Positions 35,101-46,671 of a DNA stretch of 64,000 nt are shown here, piece after piece (position 1 is the first letter of the stretch; the number at the start of each line of letters is the position of its first letter). The DNA is taken from NCBI GenBank assembly GCA_037176845.1, contig JAYKXP010000027.1, forward strand, positions 1 to 64,000, read 5' to 3'. Source of the stretch: Paramarasmius palmivorus. Lineage: Eukaryota; Basidiomycota; Agaricomycetes; Agaricales; Marasmiaceae. Position numbers and translations under genes: made by a program. The notes under the pieces were generated by a model. It made no database searches, was not told the DNA's origin, and saw nothing but the letters and a program-made list of their open reading frames with translations.

Positions 35101-36715
35101 ATCCCCGCCCCGCGCCAAGCACCCGCGAACGAAAGCGATAGCTTGAGTGCGATTTCGAGTTTGACGTTACCGGATTGTGAGTTACTTTCTCCGCCTCCCG
35201 GTGTACGTTCTGGGGCGTTGGATCTTAGGGAGTTGGATGTTGGGTTAGGTGTTGGTGGCGGTGGTGTTGTTGGAGATGGGAGTAAAGAAAGAAGAGGTGA
35301 AAAAGAAGAAGAGGATGATTCGGATAACAAGACTACTAAGAGTGGTAAATCGGGTAAGACTGCTACTGGGATGGGGACGAGGAGTCGGAAAAAGCGGAAA
35401 GACAAGGAACGGGAGAAGGAAAGGGTGAGAGAAAGCAGAGAAAGCGAGAAGAAGGAAAAGAAGGGAAGGAGGAATGAGAGGGTTCAGGCTTGGTTGAGCG
35501 GTGTTGGGGCTGGGAGTGGTGGTGGTGATGGGGGTGTTGATGTTGATGGGATGGACCCAGAACCAGAACCAGAAATAGTAGACGGGCTACCTCCTTCGCG
35601 TTCACGGGACGTCTCACCGCAACCTTCACCGCGACCTGACATACCAGACATACCCCAACTAACGAAACAGAAAACCAAACCAGACCCCCGTTCATCCGGC
35701 TTCGTACCCCTCGGCACCCTAAAACCCGATATCCTACAACGCACGCCTAGGTACCAAAAGGACTCCCCGATGGCGTGTGGTGAGAGTTTAGTTGAGGATG
35801 CTAGGAGGGTGCAGGAGCTTTGGGGGTCGCCTTCGCGTCTCGGGGTTAACGCCAACGTTTCTTCGGATGTTACTAAGGATGATAAGAAGCACGAGAAAGA
35901 CCGGGAAGAAGAGAAGAAAGAGCAGGAACAAGACAACCCATGGAAGACACTTCTATCGAGACGAAACCTCATGCTAGGCGCTCCAGAGACGAAGTATGAT
36001 GTACGAAGCGCACGTGGGGGGAAGGGCGGACAGGTTACGGCTGTTGCGAAGATTTGGGCTAGGGTAGCTGAGGACGAGGAGCCGTCGAGTTCAAGTCCAA
36101 CACCGAAGAAGCAGGAGAAGGATGTGTCGTCGCCTTTGAGAAAGACCAGCGTGGAGAAGGATATGAAGAAGCCGATAACGAGGAAATCATTCGATAGCTC
36201 TGGTTCTGGGACGCCGAAACCAACTGCGAAATCAAGCTCAGGGTCGGGATCTACGACACCACCAAAGACGAAACCTAAACCCAGGTTAACTTCGACAGCG
36301 AGTAAACCGAACGTTATCATCTTCACATGCACAAGCTGTGCCTACGATTTCTAGTACGGCTTCTCTTGCTCGCCCAGTCACTTCTTCTTCTTCTACCTCT
36401 CCTTCTCTCGCTTCTCCTAAATTGGGAGGCGCAGCGAGGAAAGATCCACCTCCGCCTCCGCCGAGGATATCTCATACGTTGCCCGAGTTATCTACGGCGA
36501 ACGGTCACGCGAGAGAAAGAGAAGGAAAGGGGAAAGTGGAGTTGGGTAAAGGAAAGGCTGTGGGGAATTTGAAGGCGATTGTCGAAGGGGGTAGCTCTGG
36601 TGTCGGGGGTGCGGTGAATGGGGTAGCTGGGGCTGGGGAGAAAGCAGGAGTAGGAGTAGGTGTAGGGCAAGCACGGTTAAGGGATTTGATTCGGAAGTAT
36701 CAGGGGGGTGGTTGA
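32106..36715 (+). CDS. arrestin-like protein with long Pro/Ser-rich tail
   Basis: Exons 32106-32825, 32876-33135 and 33675-36354 join in phase, giving about 1,220 aa up to the stop near 36354. The first ~330 residues have the spacing of an arrestin N/C fold: ISLTFPSTIFPASQPITGKL, LFGIQQLSSRDHH, the typical STFLFSLPLPKDAPNAI and VRYLMRASVEV, then a second beta-rich half. Fungal arrestins act as adaptors linking membrane proteins to ubiquitin ligases; the role here is inferred. The tail is Pro/Tyr-rich (YAPPHPPPPPHSY), then Ser/Lys/Glu-rich with a tandem RRNSYNHSPQPSPKHE pair. Coding quality resumes in another frame at 36338-36715 (ISHTLPEL ... RLRDLIRKYQGGG), so the 3' end has either a frameshift or an unrecognised splice; the coordinates include it. 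Confidence 0.7.
33136..33674 (+). repeat. 539-bp intron with degenerate internal repeats
   Basis: This intron of the arrestin-like gene is about ten times longer than its neighbours. It contains two to three diverged copies of a ~120-bp unit, recognisable by CTTGTGTACGCT(G/A)GCCT near 33310 and 33410 and TTCCTGTTT(C/A)CTC. Donor GTGAGC and acceptor CCCACAG are good and keep the frame. Confidence 0.55.
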
Positions 36716-37905
36716 TCTGTTCTCTGCTTTTCTTCGTGTTTTCGTTTTCGTTTTCGTTTGATTGACAACTTACAAGGACGTTAATGTTATTCGACTATGT
36801 TTCCGTGCTTATGGTTTCGGTTTCGGTTTTGGTTTAGATATCTCTTCGTTTGTGGTTTGTGGTTTATGACTTGATATGACATGTAATGACAAGAGACGAG
36901 AGACGGTATAGGCTAAGGATGTAATGCAATATATATACCAGTACCAGTACATACAAGAGCAATATAAGGATGGTTTTATCATTCGTGTTCTGCTGAGTAT
37001 ATCTGGCGCTTTGATATATCTCGATTCGAGACTACTTCTCGCACTGATCCTGCGTCTCGCAACACCGAGATCCCAAGTGACAATTCCAGCATCTGCTACG
37101 TCTTTAGTGGTACGCGCGTCAACGGTATCATCTACATGACGAAGGGATATCTCCAGAGTCCACAAACGAGGCAACTGGAGATGAGTGATTAGAAAACACG
37201 CAAAAAATGGAGGCGTTATGATCAGGCTTACTTGGCAGCGATGATCCATGCTTGCCAAGAAGGGGTACCATTCTGAACATGTTCTTGTGTATGAACCAAG
37301 GCTGGAATGTCAGTGGATGCATCCTGATCCTACCGTGACGGTTGGCAATGGTGCGACATGAACTGCGGAATCCATCCTGGGCCTGCTAGACTTGGGCACC
37401 CTAAATTTCGATGACTGAGCGAGCTGTGTCGACTAACGCGACGTCGCAACAATCGTCCGCGTTCCGATTATCTTGACGGTTACATCTTCTTCTCTTGACG
37501 CCAGAGCTTGAGTTGCAGTCGAATGATCCATATCATCAACCTCTACGACGGGCCGTGTATCCTGATCTTGAACATGTTCTGTCGAATGTGAAGGCTGTAA
37601 GGACGCCAAGAAATAGGAAACGGATAGGTGGGAGAGCGAGGAGATGACCGTTCAAAACAAGACGCGCGTCGGTTGCACACGCTCATCCGAGTCTCCCGTG
37701 ACCTATTTTCTGAACAACCACTTTATATTGTACACTTGGGCTTTGATATGTAGTATCTATACAACACCGGAACATATAAAAAAAGACTTTACTCAAATAA
37801 ATACATTGCACCCCTTCCATTGGCACAGTAATATCTTATCGTTCGATAGGTAAATTCGGAAACCTGCCAGCAGGCTAAGTTACTGGGCTCCGGTGACAGT
37901 CTACC
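36716..37905. other. intergenic with dispersed repeat (37.18-37.68 kb)
   Basis: No supported gene. From about 37180 to 37680 the text resembles 42370-43165: shared phrases include GGAGGCGTTAT...GGCTTACTTGG, GTGCGACATGA(A/G)CTGCGGAATCCATC, TCTACGACGG(G/A)(C/A)CGTGTATCC and GGAGATGACGGTTCAA-like text. It is either a dispersed repeat or the relic of one duplicated gene. Confidence 0.45.
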
Positions 37906-40218
37906 TTACACCGTCTGTCTTCGCCTCGACCCATATGACTCGCGAGCCGGGTCATCTTGAAAGTGTACTACACCGGTCTCTTCAAGGAGCGGCGAATGCT
38001 GATTGTAAAAATCAAGGTGAGCTGTCAAGCCAGTCTCTAGACATTCAAGGAACACTAACCTCGACCCACGAATGAGCTAGATCGACGGTAGAGTGGGTAG
38101 GCCTTGCTGTTACAACGTTTAGCCTATGTAAACCTTCATCAGGAGTATCTCCTGATAATGGTACATCTTCAAATTCGCCGAACGGTTGCGCTAGAGTACC
38201 TTGTGAGGTAGTGCATTTGTCTCCTGGCGCTGGATCATCTGGCACCCTGGTCCAGTCGGAATCCATACTCCAGGAGTCTGAACCCGGAGATAAAGGGCTA
38301 TCGTCTCGGCTCTCCTTTCGTATCGTAGCTCGGCCTAACGCCAAATTCTCTAGCGGAGGTTGTGCATTGGCTGAACGTCGAAAGGGCCAACATCCTTTGA
38401 CAGCGCTGCATATTCTCTTTCCCAGTGGCACATTACCACAAACCACGCCACCGGCTTCTACATCTACATCTGAGTGGGGCAGGCTGTATGATGATGACCC
38501 GTTGGGACAAGAAACCGACGGCTCGTTGCTGAGATTGCACTTTTTCTCTGAAAATTGGTGTTTGAATAAGGTCTTTATTTTCTTTGAGTGACAAATCCCA
38601 GCTTCGACAGAAGTGGAAGTTGAGGTGTCGGGGATTTGGTATAGGGGATCTCCAACAACGGCATCAACATCCTTTTCTGAAATACCAGGCGACCAGGCGA
38701 CATCCCAGCGGCCAAGCACGGCAGACATCGCAACGGAATGAGGTATTTTTTCCAACACCTTCCGAAGATGAGGTATCATTGATGGGCTGTCTCGGAACCT
38801 GGTGACTGCCCATTCAAAAGCACGTAGTTGGTACACCTGTAATTGTTCCTCTGAGCCTGTTACCTGCTGGTCATACTGCCTGACCACGTACAGGTCGAGT
38901 GAGGACCAATCCGAGGCCGGCGACTCGATGTGGTAACGTAAAGCAGGAGCTGCCTTGTTATATTTCTCCTCAAAATCCTTGGTATAATACCAGAACTTGG
39001 ACAAGGGATAAAGGATGTTGCACGTGAGTCGATAAATCACCCATGCCTGAGGGGTCTTGTACGGGCAAATGAACTGGTATGATAACCGTTTAAAGCGTCC
39101 ATGTTTAATGTCCATCTTGAGATTCTTGGGTATCATCAACGTGGGGAGGAGCGTGGTGGTAAAATATATCGTAGCGCTAACCGCAACGACGGTCATCGTA
39201 GCGATGAACGGAGTCCTATGTAGACCCCATAAAAGGTCCAGGATCCCGATAAAAAATAGTATGACCGCGACCTCGAGGAGTATTGGCAATGTAGATATGA
39301 AAGCCGGAACTTTCCATTTCTCAAAGCTGTCTCGACGGAGCTGTCGAAGCGCCAACGATTCCTCTGCTGTGCTTGTAGGTGTATCGCGTGCAAACTCTCG
39401 GATTACCTGCTTGCAGAGAAGGCCATAAAGAGCCGATGTAATGCTGAATGTAAGGCTGAGGAACCAAAAACAGCTGATACGGATCATAGACGCGTCGGGC
39501 TGGAACGGTGGGATAGGGTCGGTGACGAGGGCAAGGGACGAATTACGCTGGAACGAAACCAGCTGTTCGATTAGAGCGGCCGTCTTGTCTGCAGGGTCTT
39601 CTTCGAGCTTGTGATATGATTCGATGACGAATGCTGCGACGACACCAGAGAAAATACCGGACTATTGACCAGGAAAGACGTCAGATACTGTCAGCGATAT
39701 GTACGGGAGAACTTACGAAAACGAGGAGTGTATCGATATCTTCTGTCCAACCTTTTACTAAGTCTTTGTCGTACTTCTCAGCAGCTTCAAGTATCTTCTG
39801 GAGCGGATCAGACTTGGAGTCTGTTGGCTTCTTTTCCTCAGGGTTTCTCTTCGCGGTGTCTTCTGAACTATTTGACTGATTATAGACGAACAGAGTGAGC
39901 AAAGGCTTGAAGCTTTCTCGTTTCATGTCACTCACCATTTTGGGTCAAGAGTTCAAGACGTTGGTGGACCTTGGTTGTTGAAGGAATGGGTCCGTAAGGA
40001 GTATGGTAGCGGTGACGAGCATAAATACCTCCCAGCACGCATTGAACATGTTGAAGAGTTCCGTAGTATGATATTTTGAGAGAAGCGCCGGGCCTGCATA
40101 GGCGTTGTGGGAAAAGGACTACGGCTATAGCATTTAAAGCGTGGCGTCTGGAAGGTGGATGGTACAACTTGGGTTGCAAGATGTAATCTAGGCCACATGC
40201 GTTGGAGCTACAGCCCAA
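37906..40218 (-). CDS. DUF6535 membrane protein, copy with internal deletion
   Basis: Main exons are 39862-39717, 39661-38060 and 37998-37906, all in phase. A 5' exon ends at 39936 (STTKVHQRLELLTQN); its start is uncertain. The chain gives EKYDKDLVKGWTEDIDTLLVF, then SGIFSGVVAAFVIESYHKL, then membrane helices within CFWFLSLTFSITSALYGLL, LPILLEVAVILFFIGIL and a third segment, then [32 protein letters not shown] and SAVLGRWDVAWSPG. It is DUF6535, an uncharacterised fungal membrane family. Compared with the copies at 54.7 and 58.8 kb, about 150-190 residues after SAVLGRWDV are missing, and the chain passes directly into a Ser/Asp-rich tail. The last exon (HSPLLEETGVVHFQDDPA) matches the duplicated module in the WW copy. 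Confidence 0.68.
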
Positions 40219-40700
40219 TTACTCCTCGAATGGTAGTCCTGCCTTCTGTAGGAGATATATCTTGCCATGCGGTGATGTTCCAATGCCCAATCACAGCACG
40301 GAAGGATTGACTATTCTGAGTATGTTTTTGGGATGGGTCTTCATTAATGACAGTCCCGGAACATCCTGCAGGTCCACTCCAAAGCGCGTAGTTCGTAAGA
40401 GTTTGATGTTGAATAGATCTTCCTGACGCATTGGGCAAGTTTCCTGACAACTTTGGACTCGTAGGTCGATGAACGGTCAGTCTGCTGCAGGCCGCCAGAC
40501 CCGACGTACTCCAGTAGCATCACCGCTTGAAGCAACCGAACCTTCGTGAGATGGATAACATCCACACCTGCGGCGACTTGTACATGCAGTGTTATGGGGA
40601 AAAAATAAATGGTTAGATCCTTGAAGTCTATTTGCGAGAGACCAAAATAGATGCATAGACACGAAACACGAAGCGGCGATCTCTAGAAAGTGATATCATC
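40219..40700 (-). pseudogene. DUF6535 internal relic
   Basis: Frames on the minus strand read SYELRALEWTCRMFRDCH and SFRAVIGHWNITAWQDIS, degraded versions of the family phrases [18 protein letters not shown] and [16 protein letters not shown]. Stops and shifts lie between them. A comparable relic sits upstream of the copy at 58.8 kb (61700-62400), so the pair belongs to the segmental duplication. Confidence 0.6.
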
Positions 40701-40989
40701 TGTCGTCCCAATCCTTGCCCAGCGAAAAAGATCGCGTCACTCGAACGTCGACACGACCTTCCTCGATTGCATTCTATCCCCTTTCGTCCTTCCAGTTCAG
40801 GGTAGAAGATTCTAGCGCAGCATTGTCGTATGACCTGCTGGAATCACTCAGCATTCAGTTTTTATATTCAGTAACAAAAGATACGCTCACCATGACTGTC
40901 ATCAATATTTTAACGCCCATCATACTTTTTCCTTTGCCCCTTCACACGTTGCCGCAACCCAGAAGACTATTCCGCTCCAAGACCACGTT

Positions 40990-42300
40990 TTGAGCCAGAA
41001 TACACGCTTTCTGTGACTTTGTATATGGCACTTCCTCCTGGATCTTGAACGGCAGTTCTCCATCTGCAGTTGCGGATTCGAAGCCCTGCTTTCCCGAGTC
41101 GGAACCAGCACCCCGATCCTACTCGTCACCTTCTACCTCATCTGCATGAGATGACAAAGAATCACGGGCTGCGGTAGCATCTCGAAACGTGGAGGCAGGA
41201 TGTGCATCATGACCCTGGCCGCAAGTTTGCGTAGTGCAAGGCGATGAACTCGAGGTTTGCTCGTCGAGGAAATGGGGGTAAGAATCTGGGAGTGTTGTCG
41301 GCTGTGAATCTTAATTGTGAATATGGGGAATCGTTGAATCCCGAATGGGCGGTTCCTGATCGCTACCAAGAACACTCGCCGGATCGACCAGCATACTCCT
41401 CTAAAAGCGCGACATGGGGATCGTCAAGCTTTCGAGCTTGAGCTACTGCCGGGATCTCCGAGTCGCTATGCCTTTCTGCATTGTTTTTTTTTTTTTTTTG
41501 CTGGCGGTTGTTCCTGAGCATGAGTACGAGCTGAGCCAAGTATTTGCTTGTCACCGTGAATGTTGACAGTGTGACATCTGGAAGGGATGACTAGCGAGTG
41601 GCCTGGATCACGTTTAGCATTCGTGTTCCCGAGTGATTGGTATTGGATGCAAGTAGCCGAACCGGGTTCATCTTCCAAATGAAACAACTCCTGGTGATGT
41701 GGTAGGCTCCAACGAACTCCTTGAATTACCGGCTGTATCCTCCATGTGGCCAACAGTCTGAATACCGGGTACACTTTCATTGAATGACCCTCTCCGTCGC
41801 GTAGAGAACGTGGTGCGTAGCTTATTGTGACCGAATTCGACATCCGGCTGGGTCTTAAAGCTTTCTATACGAAGCCAAAGCCTCCGCCGGTGAGCTCGTA
41901 GGCTCTCGCTGGCATTCTCGAAGCCACTAGTTGCACAAAGGACCGATCAGCGCGGGTCCGGGACTAGTGACTGCCTTATCTGCGGGATCGTCTTCGAGAT
42001 TTCGATATGCTTTGAAGAGGAATGCTGTGACGACAGCGGAGAAGAGACTAACCTGTTTGGCCCGAAAATATCAGATATTAGAGAACGTGCGTATAGAGAA
42101 TAAAGCCAACTCACAAAAACTAGAAGCGTATCAATGTCTTGTTCTTCATCGTACTTTTCCATAGCCTTGGATATCCTTCGAATGACTCGGCAAGAGCCGG
42201 TTTCTTTTCTTTGACGTCTCCGTTTGAAGTGACTGCGTCTGGCGAGTTTTCCGGCTAGCAAACAGCAACGACCAGGTAAAGATCCTTGGATTTATGGCAA
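40990..42300 (-). pseudogene. decayed DUF6535 copy
   Basis: At its 5' end (42260-41880) the minus strand reads KAMEKYDEEQDIDTLLVF, an intron, and then VSLFSAVVTAFLFKAYRNLEDDPADK before breaking into stops. The membrane module is missing. The Ser/Pro-rich text at 41850-41000 resembles the tail at 63250-62750. A pure T run of about 17 nt lies at 41483-41499. Confidence 0.6.
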
Positions 42301-42369
42301 TCTTTATGCCTCACTATTCTGGTTTTCCTAGTTCGGAACCCCCAAGTCAACTAGAGAGAGAGAAGTGGT

Positions 42370-43165
42370 CAGTCAAGCAGTAAAACGGAGGCGTTATCGG
42401 GCTTACTTGGTAACATATGATCAGTGCTTTCCGTTGGGCCTGCATATTCCACGTTTTAATCTTCAGGCGCATGCCGGGGAGTATCCCAGAGCCTTGCTTC
42501 GTCGCGTAGGTGAACTGCATCAAGATCCGTCTCCACCGGTGAAATAGGTACCATTCTGGCCAGATTCAGGTAGTAGATGACCCAAGGCTAGATAGCCGGT
42601 GAATGGATCTCGGCCTATGGTTGTTGTGCGACATGAGCTGCGGAATCCATCTCCTGCTCTGGGGCGAGCTGAGCTTTGATGACGCGCAAGCTGTTGCGCC
42701 GGCAGTGTCGACATGACCCTGGGCATGATCTTCTCAAGTTCTAGTTGGCTTTTCTGACTTTTGGGAATTATCTGCAATCTTTCCTATCCGTTAGTGCGTG
42801 CTCATCGACGAAATGGGGTGGAACACAGACGACTCACGAGAGCATGTTCTCTAGACACCAATCCGAATGCTCCGTATCATTAAATTCTACGACGGAACGT
42901 GTATCCATTCTGTCGAGCCTGAAGGCTGCTCGTTGGCCCGTGGATAAGAGGTTTCTATGTGAGCGCGGGGTGAAGATTGCAAGTGATACACTCTTCATGT
43001 GGTTGAGCCAAAATTAGATTGTATAGCAGTGTAAATCATACCTAGATGCCAAAAACTAGGGAATAGGTGGATGAGAGGACGAAATCCGTGAGAAGAGACG
43101 AGAAGGCAGCGAGGAGATGACGGTTCAAGCTCTCGAGGCAAGATGCGCGTCAACGCTCGAAATTC
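42370..43165. repeat. dispersed repeat, copy related to 37.18-37.68 kb
   Basis: It shares GGAGGCGTTATCGGGCTTAC, GCGACATGAGCTGCGGAATC and TGATGACG(C/A).. phrases, in the same order, with the region at 37180-37680. No open frame spans it. Origin unknown. Confidence 0.45.
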
Positions 43166-44935
43166 CGCTTGCCGCCGGCACTTCAAGTGCGCTTTTCTAG
43201 GCTTTTCTCAATGATGACGGTCACTTTCGTTTACAGCCAGTGCGTTCAACGACCATTCCCTGTCCCCATTTTCTGGATCTGATATACATACCAACAGGCA
43301 GTGCGGCTAGACTGATGACAAGGTCCAAGGACGTGTGCCAAATGTCTGGATTCCGGTATGCACACTATTCTCTACAGTTTTCACCGTCGTTCATCGCTCC
43401 TCCTACCCAGATATAAGCCCAAATCCCTTTGAAAATCAATTCTGTTTCGTCAGCAAACCAATTCCTGTCTATTACCATCTCAAACATGTTTACCAACACA
43501 ACCGCAACCTCACTCCTAGTCACCTCAGCTTCGGCCCCCACGACTCAACAATACTGTCACGACTTTTTTCGTCGCACATTCAACCTAGGCTACAAGTAAC
43601 TTTCCTCCTGCATCCGACACGTCCATAGCCCACGAATCATCCTCAAGCAACACGCACGCTCAAATTTAAAACCTCTATGCAGAATTCTACCGGATCACCT
43701 CCATACCATTCTCTTCCGGGACCTTGTCCCAACCTTGTCCTACAAATATCGATCTTACCATCGTGTTTGGCACTTTGGCATCGCGCACCGATTGCCGTAC
43801 CGCTACCCTTGGTCGAATTTTCTTAGCGCACTCCAACCTTGGTGAAAGAGTTGGCTCGTGTTTTGGTGATCAGAGGTTTTACTAGTAACCAAGACACACC
43901 GGAATCAACTTTTATTGATGGATGCTGGGGCTCATAGTACTATACTATCGGTAAGTATTGGCCGTTTATACCTTTTTTTTCTGGCATGTTTACTGACATA
44001 CAATTTTCTACAGCGGCATCGTCAGCTTCGACCTCTCAGACGGATCAACGAACCCCAGGGGAGCAACACTTCCCACATTTCAGCACCAAAAACACAATCT
44101 GCTCGGCCAACGCCGCCTGAGAGCACGACATCCAACATCAAACTCGCCGACCGTTTCCTATTCCCTGCTCGACTTCCCAAATTCTGGTTCCAGGCTTCAT
44201 CCGCTCTCACTAGTTGCCTAGGTACGAGGATCCTCGGAACGAGTCATTCAGCAGTCGGTGTATCGTCGATATCGCTGTGGATGTAGAGGGCTCAGGCACG
44301 ACATGCGAGATCGGATTGGTACCAGGTGTTGGTTCTGGGTCGTGCCTAGCCCGACTCTGGTTTCTATTGGCGTTCTCGTGGTGGATTTCATCACCAAGGC
44401 TGGCACCGTTTCTTGACCGAGTTCAAGTTAGTATTCGTCATCATTTTTTGGTTGATCAACGTGTCTCATACCGCCGATATCCTACAGGCATCCCCAGTCT
44501 TGAAGGAGAGCAGCGCACGGGAAATCGAACATCGACATCAAGACAGCATGAACCGCAATTCGTCCTCGCCGAGTTGAACGTCTACATGATGGCAGAGCGT
44601 CCCGTCGGTTCGACGGTCAAAGCGTCAGACCCTTACCCAAATATGCAAGCCATGGATGGACGGTTCAAGCGCCAGGCGGAACGGCTGTGTAAGATCACGT
44701 CTTTTTCATCACACAAATAAGGCCAATACTGATCTTTGTCCAGGTTTTTGCGGCATCCGTATCACCGAATACAATAGTTTTCAACAAAATAAGGCACAAT
44801 CACAAACCGGTCAAAGGTCAAAGCGGCATCGGCCACCTTGACTGCCACATTCCACAAACCTCGGCCAAAGCTGATGCCCTTTATAATGCGCCAGCCTAAC
44901 ACTCAAGAACTAACATCACCTCCCTCATATCAACC
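43166..44935. other. region without a supported gene
   Basis: Several frames of 60-168 codons exist (43335-43628 +, 43915-44286 +, 44214-44720 +). Splice-like signals occur (GTAAGTATTGG ... CTACAG at about 43951-44013), but no domain is recognisable and the frames do not connect convincingly. This may be a decayed gene on the plus strand. Confidence 0.3.
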
Positions 44936-45409
44936 ATGGGCTCGATCAAGCCCACTCCTTCCACCAGCGGTACGCACCGCCCCCAGAAGCATACCACAAC
45001 TAGGCGGAAACCCACATCACCAATACCCCAAGCCAAAGTCCTTTGTCACGCATGCAAAACCCGTGTCTACAAACACTGGTGGGACATTCACCGAAACCAA
45101 TGCAAAAAGTTGAACGAATATGTGTCTTCTCCCGATAACGAGGAGAAGCATAAACGAGTTGCAGAGGAGATCGTTGGAAAATGGATGGATCCGAAGAGAG
45201 TGTTGGGAAAGTTGAAGGATATGAAGGACAAGGAGAAGGGGATGGTGGTTCTACCGAGTGCAGAGCAGTTGATACAACGTGAGTGGTGTTTTGTTGCACT
45301 TGGCTTGTTGAGGTGCTGATGGTTCGGATGCTTAGGTTCGATGGTTGCGGATGAGGTACGACGCGGGGAACAGGTTATTCTTCTAGGAGAGACGGTACAA
45401 GGGGCTTGA
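44936..45409 (+). CDS. small protein with CxxC..H..C finger (two exons)
   Basis: Exons 44936-45278 and 45336-45409 join in phase (57-bp intron) to 138 aa. The first ~35 residues are Thr/Pro/Lys-rich. Residues about 38-58 read LCHACKTRVYKHWWDIHRNQ then C, a CxxC...H...C arrangement able to bind one zinc. A Lys/Glu-rich helix follows (EEKHKRVAEEIVGKWMDPKR), then a short hydrophobic C-terminus (EQVILLGETVQGA). I do not recognise the family; the finger recalls fragments of MYND or C2H2-like fingers but matches neither. The start Met is the first in frame. Confidence 0.55.
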
Positions 45410-45840
45410 TTTCTATGTAAACCTATGCCTTATATCGAGCCATTGCGGTGGTGATAGTATATGTATGAACATGCTCAAGACCTGTGATATCCATTCGTTC
45501 GCATCCTACAGAACACGTCAAATCTTGCTTAGTAGCAACACAATCTATACCACCTCAGCTCTCTGGGGAACCTGAACTTTGCCTTTGTCGCCTCTGGTGA
45601 CTAGAGCTAGGACCAGACGGAGTTGAAGGCCTAGGACTGCGGACAGTGGTGACGATGTAAGTCTGAGGTGAGAAGCGTATACACGAGGTAGACTACGCCA
45701 AAGCACTGCTACCAACCCACGGTGTATTCTTCAAGCACTTCTTTGAACGTCAACAAGGCATTTCATATTACTGATTCTGGTACTGGTACGCTAGAAATAG
45801 ATAAATAACACGTTAAATAATGCAAGTCCATGGGTACAGC
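45410..45840. other. intergenic between convergent genes
   Basis: 431 bp with no feature recognised. Confidence 0.4.
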
Positions 45841-46573
45841 TCAGATATCTTCATCGCAGCCTACAATGCGCTGGTCGTAGGTTACCTGGTCGGTCGGTTG
45901 GACGCTTCCTACACCGTTGTTGTACCAAATATAGTGATAGTCGTTCTTTCCGGGCTCCCCAGAAGGATCTCCATAGTTGATTCTAATACGCCCGAGGTAT
46001 CGCTTGTGAGTTACCTTCGCGACGAGAGCAGCCTGTAAAGAGCACTCAGAAATCTTGCAGATATCACGCAGGAAGCTTTTACATACCTTCTTTCCAGGTT
46101 GGATAGTAATATCGATATTCTGGCGGAAAGTCTTTGCCTCGGTATTACTCCAAGTATCCGAGTTCTCGAACGACACCCCGATTGGAAGCTCTTCGCCTCC
46201 ATCTGCAGAAAACCCTTCGCTGACGCCGTATTTCCAAGTCTGGGATACAGAGGTATCTCCACCAATGGTGGTCTTCAAGTCGGTTGTACCACCTTTGCAG
46301 TTATCGACGGGTTTACCGACAATGTGGGGGATTTGAACGTCTGATTCCTGGGATTGCATTTCAAATGTGCAGGCATCTGCGTCGCCGGTAGCATGCCCTG
46401 TATAACTTTGGTTAGCGGTACTGAGGTGATGGTGTTGGTATAGATGATATACCTGGGCAATGGTCCAAGTTTGCGGGGTCGGGCCTATCGACATTCTTGC
46501 GAGCCTCGAGGGTAGATGGCGCTGCAGAAACGGCTAGTGCAGTAGCGAGAACGAAGAGAGATGCACAGCGCAT
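45841..46573 (-). CDS. small secreted protein, paralogue 1
   Basis: Exons 46573-46453, 46397-46087 and 46032-45841 join to 207 aa. The N-terminus MRCASLFVLATALAVSAAP is a clear signal peptide with cleavage expected at about SAA|P. The mature part starts with a conserved LEARKNVDRPDP, has few Cys, and is rich in Ser/Thr-alternating strands (TWKYGVSEGFSADGGEELPI). It ends with the shared block RIRINYGDPSGEPGKNDYHY. Its paralogue at 47817 is divergent. The second intron (46033-46086) is 54 nt, in frame and free of stops, so it could be retained; the paralogue has no matching insert, which favours removal. The strand pattern faintly resembles beta-rich pore-forming folds, but the evidence is too weak to assign a role. 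A TATA box lies 92 bp upstream. Confidence 0.72.
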
Positions 46574-46664
46574 GGTAAAGTGGGAGATGGTTTGAGAGAA
46601 GAAGTGTTTGCTGAGGTTGGGTTTGCGAGGGCTTTGGTGATGTATAACCAGCTTCGACAACTGC

Positions 46665-46671
46665 TTTTATA
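46665..46671 (-). promoter_or_regulatory. TATA box of secreted paralogue 1
   Basis: TATAAAA on the minus strand, 92 bp before the start codon at 46573. The second paralogue has one at nearly the same distance. Confidence 0.6.

Noticed and set aside
35484..36332. 282-codon minus-strand open frame
   Set aside because: Antisense shadow of the Ser/Pro/Glu-rich exon of the arrestin-like gene; codon bias of the sense strand explains it.
36809..37258. 149-codon minus-strand frame
   Set aside because: Low complexity at its end (repeated KPKP from a TTTCGG run), no domain, and partly overlapping a dispersed repeat.
39681..39938. start of the DUF6535 gene at the frame beginning MVSDMKRESF
   Set aside because: The same text in the copies at 57.3 and 61.4 kb has perfect donor (GTGAGT/C) and acceptor (ATCAG/CACCAG) signals, and in one copy a stop, so it is read as an intron.
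41483..41499. T run as a transcription terminator or poly(A) insertion
   Set aside because: It lies within a decayed DUF6535 tail with no adjoining retroposed sequence; slippage at a homopolymer is the simpler explanation.
43915..44286. membrane protein encoded by a 123-codon frame
   Set aside because: Its hydrophobic stretch is translated from an intron-like sequence (GTAAGT...TTTCTACAG), so the helix is probably not real.
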